Source: JACDET01 sp038253825
GTDB lineage: Bacteria; Patescibacteriota; Microgenomatia; Levybacterales; UBA12049
Assembly (NCBI GenBank): GCA_038253825.1
Contig: JBBSGT010000067.1
Span: forward strand, 1-6,030
Reading direction: 5' to 3'
DNA length: 6,030 bases
Positions 1-5,430 of the stretch are shown piece by piece (within the stretch, counting starts at the first letter, position 1; each line of letters begins with the position of its first letter). The notes under the pieces are model-generated. The model worked only from the letters and a program-made list of their open reading frames with translations, searched no databases and was not told the origin of the DNA. The position numbers and the translations under genes were made by a program.

Positions 1-76
1 CTCTCAATGATAGACCTTGGCCTTTGAGCGCATACAGCCGCTCTCGCTCTTCTAAATTTATATGTTTGTAGCTCAT
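1..76 (-). CDS. IS30-family transposase, N-terminal fragment (runs off the left edge)
   Basis: Reading the - strand from the ATG at 76-74 gives 25 residues beginning MSYKHINLEERERLYALKGQ and continuing GLSLR before the window ends. This matches the N-terminal helix-turn-helix of IS30-family transposases, where a conserved LxxxERxxI/LxxLxxxGxSxR pattern binds the terminal inverted repeats. The family carries a DDE catalytic domain further on, which lies outside the window, so I cannot say whether the gene is intact. An excellent Shine-Dalgarno sequence precedes the ATG. The gene is transcribed away from the operon on the + strand. The family call is good because the N-terminal signature is distinctive, although the fragment is short. 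Confidence 0.8.
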   Translation of the reverse strand, partial: MSYKHINLEERERLYALKGQGLSLR

Positions 77-120
77 TGCATCACCCCCTCTCCTGCTCCA
101 TTTTACCTTGGAGTGATGCA
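77..120 (-). repeat. Inverted repeat in the transposase leader, possible SD-masking hairpin
   Basis: TGCATCAC (77-84) and GTGATGCA (113-120) are perfect 8-base complements. Immediately inside the right arm, TCCA (97-100) and TGGA (109-112) can pair and stack on the outer stem, leaving a purine-rich bulge. In RNA made from the - strand, the arm next to the ATG contains the GTGAT half of the Shine-Dalgarno site. In IS10 and some other insertion sequences, read-through transcripts fold in this way and block transposase translation. That this happens here is inference. Confidence 0.5.
80..88 (-). promoter_or_regulatory. Shine-Dalgarno site of the transposase
   Basis: On the - strand GGGGGTGAT matches the ideal GGAGGTGAT at eight of nine positions. 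It lies three bases before the ATG at 76 (seven bases from the G run). It fixes the transposase start. The same bases form the 3' arm of the inverted repeat at 77-120, so the site may be masked by RNA folding. Confidence 0.7.
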
Positions 121-161
121 CTTCGTTTTAGAACTCAAGATGCAAAGATTTGTGCACGAGT

Positions 162-189
162 TTGACGGTTTGATAGTTTTCGTTATAAT
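162..189 (+). promoter_or_regulatory. Sigma-70-type promoter of the operon, with predicted start at the GTG codon
   Basis: A -35 box TTGACG (162-167, five of six consensus bases) and a perfect -10 box TATAAT (184-189) are separated by 16 bases. Counting the last -10 base as -7 puts +1 at 196, which is the G of the GTG start codon of the first gene. No Shine-Dalgarno site exists before that codon, which agrees with a leaderless transcript. It is the best promoter in the window and probably drives all six + strand genes. Confidence 0.75.
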
Positions 190-195
190 TAAGTT

Positions 196-1359
196 GTGGC
201 CAAAAAACTTCTGATTTTGCTTGTGATGGTGTTCTCTTTTTTGCTTATAAATAGCACACCTGTCGCTGCTGCCGAAAATCCTCTCGCTGTTGCCAATAAT
301 AAAGTGGGTATCCATATCCTCGACCCAAGTGAACTTCCTGAGGCGGCCAAACTTGTCAACAGTAATGGTGGAGAATGGGGTTATGTCCTTATTCCTATTC
401 AGACGGGAGATCGTGATATGGTGAAATGGCAAAATTTTATGGATCAGTGTAAACAATTGCATCTTATTCCAATCATCCGACTCGCTTCTGAAGACGATTA
501 TTTTAATACGCAAGTTTGGCGTAAACCTGATTATAATGACATTACTGACTTTGCGAATTTTCTCAATTCACTCGACTGGCCGACAAAAAACCATTATATT
601 ATTGTCTTTAATGAAGTAAACCGAGGAGATGAATGGGGCGGGAGTGCCAATCCTTCTGAATATGCACAACTGTTGAGTTTTGCGGTGAGTGTTTTTAAAG
701 CAAAAAGCCCTGACTTTTTTATGATCAGTGCAGGACTGGATAATGCCGCTCCTGATCAAGGTTCTAGATATATCAATGAATATAATTATCTCAAACAAAT
801 GAACGATGCAGTGCCGGGAATATTTAACCAGTTGGACGGCATCAGTAGTCACTCATATCCAAACCCCGGCTTCTCGCAGCCACCTGATCCCAATAGTGCC
901 ACCGGAGTGGGAAGTTTTATTCATGAACGGGATCTGATTAAAACACTGAACAACAAAGATCTCCCTGTTTTTATTACAGAGACTGGTTGGTCATCTACTT
1001 CTGTTTCGGATACGACTGAGGTACGATATTATGATCAAACATTTAAAACCATATGGAATGATCCAGGCATCGTAGTAGTCACCCCATTCCTCTTGCAAGC
1101 AGGTGCCGGCCCATTTGAACAATTCACTTTTATTGCAACCAATGGATCACTGACGAAACAATATAGTTATGTCCACGACATGCTAAAAATAAAAGGTGTC
1201 CCAAGTTTCCCGACCCGGGTGCTAGGGGCATCCATTGGACCCGCAACACAAGAAGCACAGATCGTAACGAAAGATTTCTCTGGTTATAAACCAGCAAGAC
1301 GTCCCTTTTCACTCGTCAATGCAATGGAAGGCGTCTTTAACTATATAATTAATCGATAG
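196..1359 (+). CDS. Secreted clan GH-A-like (TIM-barrel) glycoside hydrolase
   Basis: The 387-residue product starts with a classic signal peptide: Lys3-Lys4, a hydrophobic core at residues 5-19, then PVAAA with likely cleavage after Ala26. The mature part reads as a (beta/alpha)8 barrel. Key motifs are VFNEVN at 137-142, with Glu140 as candidate acid/base in the Asn-Glu pair typical of clan GH-A, SSHSYPNP at 217-224, and FITETGW at 259-265, with Glu262 as candidate nucleophile. The 122-residue separation suits strands 4 and 7 of such a barrel. The substrate cannot be told; a beta-linked glycan outside the membrane is likely. I could not assign a GH family (GH5-, GH39- or GH53-like are all possible). 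An in-frame TAA at 190-192 leaves GTG 196 as the first start; ATG 226 (Met11) would remove the positive end of the signal. First gene of the operon, with no Shine-Dalgarno site. The tail after about residue 340 has no visible membrane anchor. Confidence 0.75.
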   Translation: MAKKLLILLVMVFSFLLINSTPVAAAENPLAVANNKVGIHILDPSELPEAAKLVNSNGGEWGYVLIPIQTGDRDMVKWQNFMDQCKQLHLIPIIRLASEDDYFNTQVWRKPDYNDITDFANFLNSLDWPTKNHYIIVFNEVNRGDEWGGSANPSEYAQLLSFAVSVFKAKSPDFFMISAGLDNAAPDQGSRYINEYNYLKQMNDAVPGIFNQLDGISSHSYPNPGFSQPPDPNSATGVGSFIHERDLIKTLNNKDLPVFITETGWSSTSVSDTTEVRYYDQTFKTIWNDPGIVVVTPFLLQAGAGPFEQFTFIATNGSLTKQYSYVHDMLKIKGVPSFPTRVLGASIGPATQEAQIVTKDFSGYKPARRPFSLVNAMEGVFNYIINR

Positions 1360-1364
1360 CAAAC

Positions 1365-1745
1365 ATGGAATGGCAAGAAGCTACAGACGTAGAGCAAGAT
1401 ATTACCTATATCCTTACTCACATTAATTTACCCTACATTAATATGGAGCGGATCTACTGTTATAGAACGACAGGGTCCAAAACGAAAGCCTATGCACGCA
1501 CCTGGGCTTTCCCCAAAATCTTCCAAAAAGCACTCAATGTGGAATCCGCCTATGTCATAGAAGTTCTCTCTCAGCATTATGATAAGCTTGATGATGATAA
1601 AAAGAAAAAAGTGCTGATTCATGAACTGCTTCACATTCCCAAAAATTTTTCAGGCGCACTTTTACCACACAAAACGAGAAGCCGAAATTTACATACGCTT
1701 GCAAACCAACTCTTTAAAGAGTATAAGAGTAAAAACAAAAAATAA
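1365..1745 (+). CDS. Small putative zinc metallopeptidase (HExxH protein, phage-metallopeptidase-like)
   Basis: The 126-residue protein contains VLIHELLHIPKNFSGALLPH at residues 83-102. His86, Glu87 and His90 form the HExxH zinc/catalytic motif, and His102 after a Gly-containing turn is a candidate third ligand. The HELLHIP...G.L.PH arrangement resembles the family called putative phage metallopeptidase in domain databases, found in phages, archaea and CPR bacteria; the substrate is unknown. A basic tail (KSKNKK) ends the protein. There is no signal peptide or membrane segment, so it should be cytoplasmic. The ATG lies five bases after the upstream stop with no Shine-Dalgarno site, so translation may depend on coupling to the gene before it. 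It could also be a non-proteolytic zinc-binding protein. The motif is clear; the function is inferred from it alone. Confidence 0.7.
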   Translation: MEWQEATDVEQDITYILTHINLPYINMERIYCYRTTGSKTKAYARTWAFPKIFQKALNVESAYVIEVLSQHYDKLDDDKKKKVLIHELLHIPKNFSGALLPHKTRSRNLHTLANQLFKEYKSKNKK

Positions 1746-1760
1746 TTTTCATTGAAAATT
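1744..1760. repeat. 17-base perfect palindrome before the holA-like gene
   Basis: AATTTTCA (1744-1751) and TGAAAATT (1753-1760) are perfect complements around a single T. It overlaps the stop codon of the metallopeptidase gene and ends five bases before the next ATG. The central spacing is too tight and the arms too AT-rich for a strong RNA hairpin, so a protein-binding site is as likely as a structure. Such AT-rich palindromes can also occur by chance. Confidence 0.4.
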
Positions 1761-1765
1761 TAACT

Positions 1766-2485
1766 ATGCTAACCATAATCCACGGTGCAGATACCGCACT
1801 CTCCCGAAAATACTTTTTAGACGAAAAGAAAAAATATGCTGATTCCCTACTTCTTGATGCAGACAAGGTTAATCTCACGGATCTCGCGCAAATCTTTGAA
1901 GGCGGTGGTCTCTTTGGAGAGACGAAATATGTTTTTATCGAGCATTTTTTGACCAAACGGAAAAAAAGCGCTGATTATAAAGATATCCTCGCCTATCTCG
2001 AAAAAAGCGCTGATGAAAATACCATTTTGCTGTGGGAAAATAAAGAACTGGAAATAGGAACACTGAAAGCTTTTAAACGCCCAGTCATCAAAGCATTCAA
2101 ACTTCCCCAAACACTTTTCCAATTGCTTGATGAAATCAAACCAGAGAACGGCACACAACTCATCAACCTTTTTCATCAGACTATTGCAGCTACAGAAATT
2201 GAAATGGTCTTCTTTATGCTCATTCGACAAGTTCGTTTACTCCTAGCACTCTCTTCTGTCATTCCTGCGAAGGCAGGAATCCATAATGAAGACAACCCCA
2301 TCGATGAAGTAAAGCGTATGCAGTCCTGGCAGCGTGGCAAACTGCAAAAGCAAGCATCCCTTTTCTCAACTGAACAGTTGCTTGATTTTTATAACAAACT
2401 ATATCAAATCGAACGTGGCCAGAAGACTGGCTGTCTTAATACTTCCCTTGTCTCAGCAATTGACTTTTTACTTCTGGAGGTTTAA
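1766..2485 (+). CDS. holA: Compact DNA polymerase III delta subunit-like protein (HolA)
   Basis: HolA is the clamp-loader subunit that opens the sliding clamp on DNA. The N-terminus, MLTIIHGADTALSRKYFLDE, matches the usual hydrophobic strand plus G-x-D opening of the delta subunit, and residues 46-60 (GGGLFGETKYVFIEH) match its 'lfgekrlvvv' strand. The stretch LFQLLDEIKPENGTQLINLFH (117-137) followed by MVFFMLIRQVRLLLAL (147-162) is the typical 'daI..rn...aL.ll' and RQ-R-LL helix region. The end (RGQKTG...FLLLEV) matches the collar domain. At 239 residues it is well below the roughly 330-340 of E. coli HolA; the middle domain is reduced. Residues 165-173 (VIPAKAGIH) come from an inserted palindromic repeat in a loop before the last helices. 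The protein opening fits ATG 1766, but no Shine-Dalgarno site is visible. The last codons carry the ribosome site of the next gene. Confidence 0.7.
   Translation: MLTIIHGADTALSRKYFLDEKKKYADSLLLDADKVNLTDLAQIFEGGGLFGETKYVFIEHFLTKRKKSADYKDILAYLEKSADENTILLWENKELEIGTLKAFKRPVIKAFKLPQTLFQLLDEIKPENGTQLINLFHQTIAATEIEMVFFMLIRQVRLLLALSSVIPAKAGIHNEDNPIDEVKRMQSWQRGKLQKQASLFSTEQLLDFYNKLYQIERGQKTGCLNTSLVSAIDFLLLEV
2257..2283 (+). repeat. VIPAKAGIH-type dispersed palindromic repeat inside the holA-like gene
   Basis: ATTCCTGC (2261-2268) and GCAGGAAT (2273-2280) form a perfect 8-base stem around GAAG, flanked by TGTC and CCA. This is the core of a dispersed repeat seen in many bacterial genomes (GTCATTCCxGCGAAGGCxGGAATCCA), which translates as VIPAKAGIH in this frame. 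Here it is read in frame with no stop, adding about ten residues. Only one palindromic unit is present; the mirrored right half often seen in longer copies is missing. No second copy occurs in this window. Confidence 0.8.
2476..2480 (+). promoter_or_regulatory. Shine-Dalgarno site of the phosphomannomutase gene
   Basis: GGAGG lies eight bases before ATG 2489 and inside the last codons of the upstream gene. It favours 2489 over the in-frame ATG at 2495, which would be 14 bases away. Confidence 0.75.
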
Positions 2486-2488
2486 AAT

Positions 2489-3880
2489 ATGATAATGAAT
2501 AGCATCGATCCAAAAATTTTTAAAGCCTACGATATCCGTGGCATTTATCCTGAGCAATTAAACGAAACGAACATTGTACCCATAATCCGTGCTATTTATA
2601 AATTCTTTTATGACGACATCGGCAAAGAACAACCGACAATTGTTCTCGCCTATGACATGCGCCTTTCAGGCCCTCAATTATTTGCAACCGCAAAAAAGAC
2701 GCTTGTTGAAATGGGAGCGCATGTCATTGACGCAGGGCAACTTTCAACACCATCCTTTTACTTCACTGTGTTCCATTATGCTTATGACTGTGGTATTCAG
2801 ATAACTGCTTCTCATAATCCAAAAGAATGGAATGGCGCAAAATTTGTAAAGTATACACCTAAGGGTCTTATCAAAATTGGTAAATCGACCGGCATGGAAG
2901 ATATTAGAAGAACAGCGACAGAAGGAGTTGAATTTACTCCAAAAACCCAAGGGAAAATAACACCAAAAACTGGCATTCTTGAGGATGAAGTGGAAAATGC
3001 GCTTGCCATTTTTGATAATCCAGAACTAAAAAAGTTCAAAATTGTGGCAGATCCAGCCAATGCTATGGGCGCACAATATATCGAAGCCCTCTTTAATAAA
3101 GTCCCAGCGGATTTAGTAAAAATGAATTTTGAGCTCGATGGTAGTTTCCCAGCTCATCAGCCCGATCCTCTTAATTTTGAGAACCTCAAAGATCTGCAAG
3201 CGAAAGTTCTGGAAGAGAAAGCAGATTTTGGGCTCGCACCTGATGGTGATGGCGATAGACTTTACTTTATTGATGAAAAAGGACAAGTTATTCCGGCAAC
3301 TATTATCACAGCACTTGTGGCGCGTGAATTGTTAAAAGAACATCCTGGAGAGAGAATTTATGTTGATATCCGCTACATTTTGGCGACAACAAAGATTGTC
3401 AAAGAATTTGGAGGGACTACTGAAATCACTAAAGTCGGACATGCCTTTATTACTGAAGCAATGAATAAAACAGGCGGTCCATTTGCAGGTGAATCTTCTG
3501 GACATTTTTACTTCCGCTCTACCGGTAATGCTGAATCACAATTAGCAGTTATGGTAAGTGTTCTTAAAGTCCTCAGTCGAGAAGGCAAGCCTTTATCTGA
3601 GGTCGTCAAAGATCTGCAAAGAAGTTTTGAGTCTAGCGAATTTAACTTCAAAGTTACCAATGCTCCTGAGATCCTGGATGCTCTGAAAGAAAAATACGAC
3701 AATGGTGAACTCGAAACAATGGACGGCGTTTCCATTACGTACCCGAATTGGCGCTTTAATGTTCGAACTTCAAATACAGAGCCACTCCTACGACTCAACA
3801 TTGAAAGTTATGACAAAACAGAAATGGAAACTAAACGTGACGAATTAATATCACTTATAAAAGGACTTGCCCAGGAATAA
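2489..3880 (+). CDS. manB: Phosphomannomutase/phosphoglucomutase
   Basis: The enzyme interconverts mannose-6-P and mannose-1-P, and often glucose-6-P and glucose-1-P, in the cytoplasm. The 463 residues have the full alpha-D-phosphohexomutase layout. FKAYDIRGIYP at 11-21 opens domain 1. TASHNP at 106-111 carries the catalytic phosphoserine Ser108. DGDGDR at 252-257 supplies the Mg2+ ligands Asp252, Asp254 and Asp256. GESSGH at 334-339 is the sugar-recognition loop (GEMSGH or GExSGH in relatives), and RTSNTEP at 426-432 is the phosphate-binding loop of domain 4. Length and order are normal and nothing is missing. The start lies three bases after the holA-like stop and has a good Shine-Dalgarno site. 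It sits two genes before PGI/PMI, so the pair carries fructose-6-P to mannose-1-P. The symbol is tentative, since pgm/manB/algC naming depends on sugar preference that sequence cannot settle. Confidence 0.93.
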   Translation: MIMNSIDPKIFKAYDIRGIYPEQLNETNIVPIIRAIYKFFYDDIGKEQPTIVLAYDMRLSGPQLFATAKKTLVEMGAHVIDAGQLSTPSFYFTVFHYAYDCGIQITASHNPKEWNGAKFVKYTPKGLIKIGKSTGMEDIRRTATEGVEFTPKTQGKITPKTGILEDEVENALAIFDNPELKKFKIVADPANAMGAQYIEALFNKVPADLVKMNFELDGSFPAHQPDPLNFENLKDLQAKVLEEKADFGLAPDGDGDRLYFIDEKGQVIPATIITALVARELLKEHPGERIYVDIRYILATTKIVKEFGGTTEITKVGHAFITEAMNKTGGPFAGESSGHFYFRSTGNAESQLAVMVSVLKVLSREGKPLSEVVKDLQRSFESSEFNFKVTNAPEILDALKEKYDNGELETMDGVSITYPNWRFNVRTSNTEPLLRLNIESYDKTEMETKRDELISLIKGLAQE

Positions 3881-3883
3881 TGC

Positions 3884-3888
3884 AGGAG
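3884..3888 (+). promoter_or_regulatory. Shine-Dalgarno site of the cupin gene
   Basis: AGGAG lies 13 bases before ATG 3902, a little further than usual. No other in-frame start lies closer, so it still supports 3902. Confidence 0.5.
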
Positions 3889-3901
3889 ATAGATACTCTG
3901 T

Positions 3902-4351
3902 ATGGCTGACGATAATAAAGAAATACCTCAATTCGATAAATCCACCTTCACCAATCAGCCTTATGTAAAGAAAGTTGAAAAACCATGGGGTTATGAAATT
4001 CATTGGGTACCTGAAGGTATGCCCTATATGGGGAAAATTCTTCATATTGACGCTGGGAATCGTCTTTCTTTGCAAATTCATGACAAAAAACAAGAAAGTT
4101 ACTGGCTTCTCAATGGAGAGTGCGACCTCATTATGGAGAACACAAAGGGAGAACTAGAGACTATTCATATGCAAAAAGGTGTAAGCTATACAACGATAGT
4201 TGGACAGAAGCATCGACATTTCGCAGTAACGAATTGTGACATCATGGAAGCATCAATGCCAGAAGGTGGGACGACCTGGAGGCTTGAAGATGATTACGCA
4301 AGACCAAACGAAACTGACGAACAAAGAAAAAAAGAACGTGGTGAAGTTTAA
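3902..4351 (+). CDS. Stand-alone cupin, mannose-6-phosphate isomerase type II / ManC C-terminal-like
   Basis: This 149-residue single-domain cupin resembles the C-terminal sugar-isomerase domain of ManC-type proteins. KPWGYEIHW at 27-35 is the family opening. LSLQIHDKKQESYWLLNGE at 55-73 is cupin motif 1, GVSYTTIVGQKHRHF at 93-107 is motif 2, and the end carries WRLEDDYARP, close to the RLEDDYGR seen in related cupins. Candidate metal ligands His60, Glu65 and His104 are kept, but the second His of HxH is replaced by Lys62, so metal binding and isomerase activity are uncertain. No nucleotidyltransferase domain is attached, unlike full ManC/AlgA. Lying between the phosphomannomutase and PGI/PMI genes, it probably acts in mannose or activated-sugar metabolism, as an isomerase or an accessory subunit. 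The family is fairly sure; the reaction is not. Its stop overlaps an ATG (4351) that opens only a two-codon reading frame. Confidence 0.8.
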   Translation: MADDNKEIPQFDKSTFTNQPYVKKVEKPWGYEIHWVPEGMPYMGKILHIDAGNRLSLQIHDKKQESYWLLNGECDLIMENTKGELETIHMQKGVSYTTIVGQKHRHFAVTNCDIMEASMPEGGTTWRLEDDYARPNETDEQRKKERGEV

Positions 4352-4359
4352 TGAAATAA
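4340..4359 (+). other. Two-codon minigene (ATG-AAA-TAA) with its own Shine-Dalgarno-like site
   Basis: GGTGA (4340-4344) lies six bases before ATG 4351, which overlaps the cupin stop as TAATG. This frame ends after one Lys codon at 4357-4359, five bases before the true PGI/PMI start at 4364, which is in a different frame. Ribosomes could stop here and restart at 4364, or the arrangement may be chance in AT-rich sequence. Confidence 0.3.
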
Positions 4360-4363
4360 ATAT

Positions 4364-5422
4364 ATGTTAGATCTTAACGATACTGAAAAAATTAAAAAGC
4401 TTGATCCAGTTGATACTGTAGGGATCACAGAAAAAATCATAGAACAGTGCGAGGCAGCGTGGGCACAAGTTAATGCTCTTGATGTTCCAAAACTTGAAAA
4501 CATTGAAAATGTCGTCTTCTGTGGTATGGGTGCTTCGGTTTATGGAGCGCTTGTGCTTAAATCTCTTCTCGGAAATGAACTGCAATTCCCATCAGAAGTT
4601 GTCAGTGATTATTTCCTCCCAGATTATGTTGGGAAGAATACCCTTGTTGTTCTCACAAGTTACTCTGGAACAACTGAAGAAGTCCTTTCGTGTGCAAAGG
4701 ATGCAAAAGCCAAAGAAGCACATATGGTTATCCTTACCAAAGGTGGTCCGCTTGCAGAATTTGCGAAAGATAACAATATTCCCGCTTATATTTTTGATGG
4801 AAAATTGAATTCAGGCAATATCCCACGTCTGGGTGCGGGTTACACAATCCTCGGTCTTATCGGGCTCTTGAATAGAACTAATGTCATTGATATCGAAGAT
4901 GAAGTAATTACTGAAGCACTTGGTCGTCTGAAAGAAAAATTTGCTGATCTAAAACAACAAGCACTGCAAGATCACGAAATTTTCGTGAATAAGATTCCTG
5001 TCATTTTTTCTGCCGAGCATCTGTCAGGAAACGCTCAGATCGCCCGTAATCAGTTCAATGAGACAAGTAAAGCCTTCTCATCATTTTTCCTCATTCCTGA
5101 TCTCAATCATCACCTGATGGAAGGATTGCAATTCCCAGCGTACGCACCACTGCACTTTCTGATTTTTGATTCCCCTAACTATTCAGATAAGATTAAAAAA
5201 CGTGTCGAGCTTACCATAGACGTAGTCCAAAAGAATAATTATTCTGTACATGAATTTACCACAAGCGGACAATCAGTCTATGATGACTTTCTGGAAGTTT
5301 TGATTTATGGAAGTTTTCTGACGTTGTATCTCGGACTGGCTTATGGACAAAATCCTGCAGTAAATCCTTGGGTTGACTGGTTCAAAGGTCAGCTATCTGA
5401 ACCCCCGAAAGAAGATAAATAA
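4364..5422 (+). CDS. Bifunctional phosphoglucose/phosphomannose isomerase (SIS-domain)
   Basis: The enzyme interconverts glucose-6-P, fructose-6-P and mannose-6-P in the cytoplasm, linking glycolysis to mannose activation. At 352 residues it has the two SIS domains of the archaeal/bacterial PGI/PMI family. VVFCGMGAS at 50-58 is the first sugar-phosphate loop (usually GMGGS). TSYSGTTEE at 98-106 is the phosphate-binding loop. PRLGAGY at 154-160 carries the conserved Arg155. NQFNETSK at 229-236 holds Glu233, and PDLNHHLMEGL at 245-255 (usually ELNHN) holds His249, the Glu/His pair known from the Pyrobaculum enzyme. The end NPWVDWFKGQL fits the family's C-terminal helix. The opening MLDLNDTEKIKKLDPVD is typical, and an in-frame TGA at 4352-4354 rules out earlier starts. 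No Shine-Dalgarno site stands at a useful distance. It is the last operon gene and ends eight bases from the convergent response-regulator gene, with no clear terminator between them. Confidence 0.9.
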   Translation: MLDLNDTEKIKKLDPVDTVGITEKIIEQCEAAWAQVNALDVPKLENIENVVFCGMGASVYGALVLKSLLGNELQFPSEVVSDYFLPDYVGKNTLVVLTSYSGTTEEVLSCAKDAKAKEAHMVILTKGGPLAEFAKDNNIPAYIFDGKLNSGNIPRLGAGYTILGLIGLLNRTNVIDIEDEVITEALGRLKEKFADLKQQALQDHEIFVNKIPVIFSAEHLSGNAQIARNQFNETSKAFSSFFLIPDLNHHLMEGLQFPAYAPLHFLIFDSPNYSDKIKKRVELTIDVVQKNNYSVHEFTTSGQSVYDDFLEVLIYGSFLTLYLGLAYGQNPAVNPWVDWFKGQLSEPPKEDK

Positions 5423-5430
5423 TTTTACTG

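Larger units (their letters stand above)
1..145 (-). mobile_element. Probable end of an IS30-family insertion sequence
   Basis: The transposase start at 76 lies only a short leader away from a stretch at about 110-145 with the look of an IS30-type terminal repeat. On the - strand it includes CGAAGTGCATCACTCC followed by the transposase leader. IS30-family elements usually place their inverted repeat within about 50-100 bases of the transposase start, so the element edge should fall near 120-150. The other end and the target duplication are outside the window, so the exact boundary is a guess. Confidence 0.5.

Noticed and set aside
103..513. 136-residue open frame on the - strand opposite the start of the glycoside hydrolase gene
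   Set aside because: It lies across the operon promoter and the signal-peptide coding region of a well-supported gene, and its product shows no recognisable motif.
1344..1349. TATAAT just before the metallopeptidase gene, possible internal promoter
   Set aside because: No acceptable -35 box lies 16-18 bases upstream, and it sits in AT-rich codons at the end of the hydrolase gene.
1962..2014. Repeated AAAAAAGCGCTGAT in the holA-like gene (KKSAD and EKSAD)
   Set aside because: Two short copies of similar codons about 35 bases apart fit ordinary Lys-rich coding sequence; no third copy or wider repeat is seen.
1847..2230. 127-residue - strand open frame opposite the holA-like gene
   Set aside because: It is Phe/Ile/Cys-rich, as expected from antisense of Lys/Glu-rich codons, and matches nothing known to me.
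4473..4808. 111-residue + strand open frame inside the PGI/PMI gene
   Set aside because: It is an out-of-frame overlap with a gene whose motifs are clear in the main frame.
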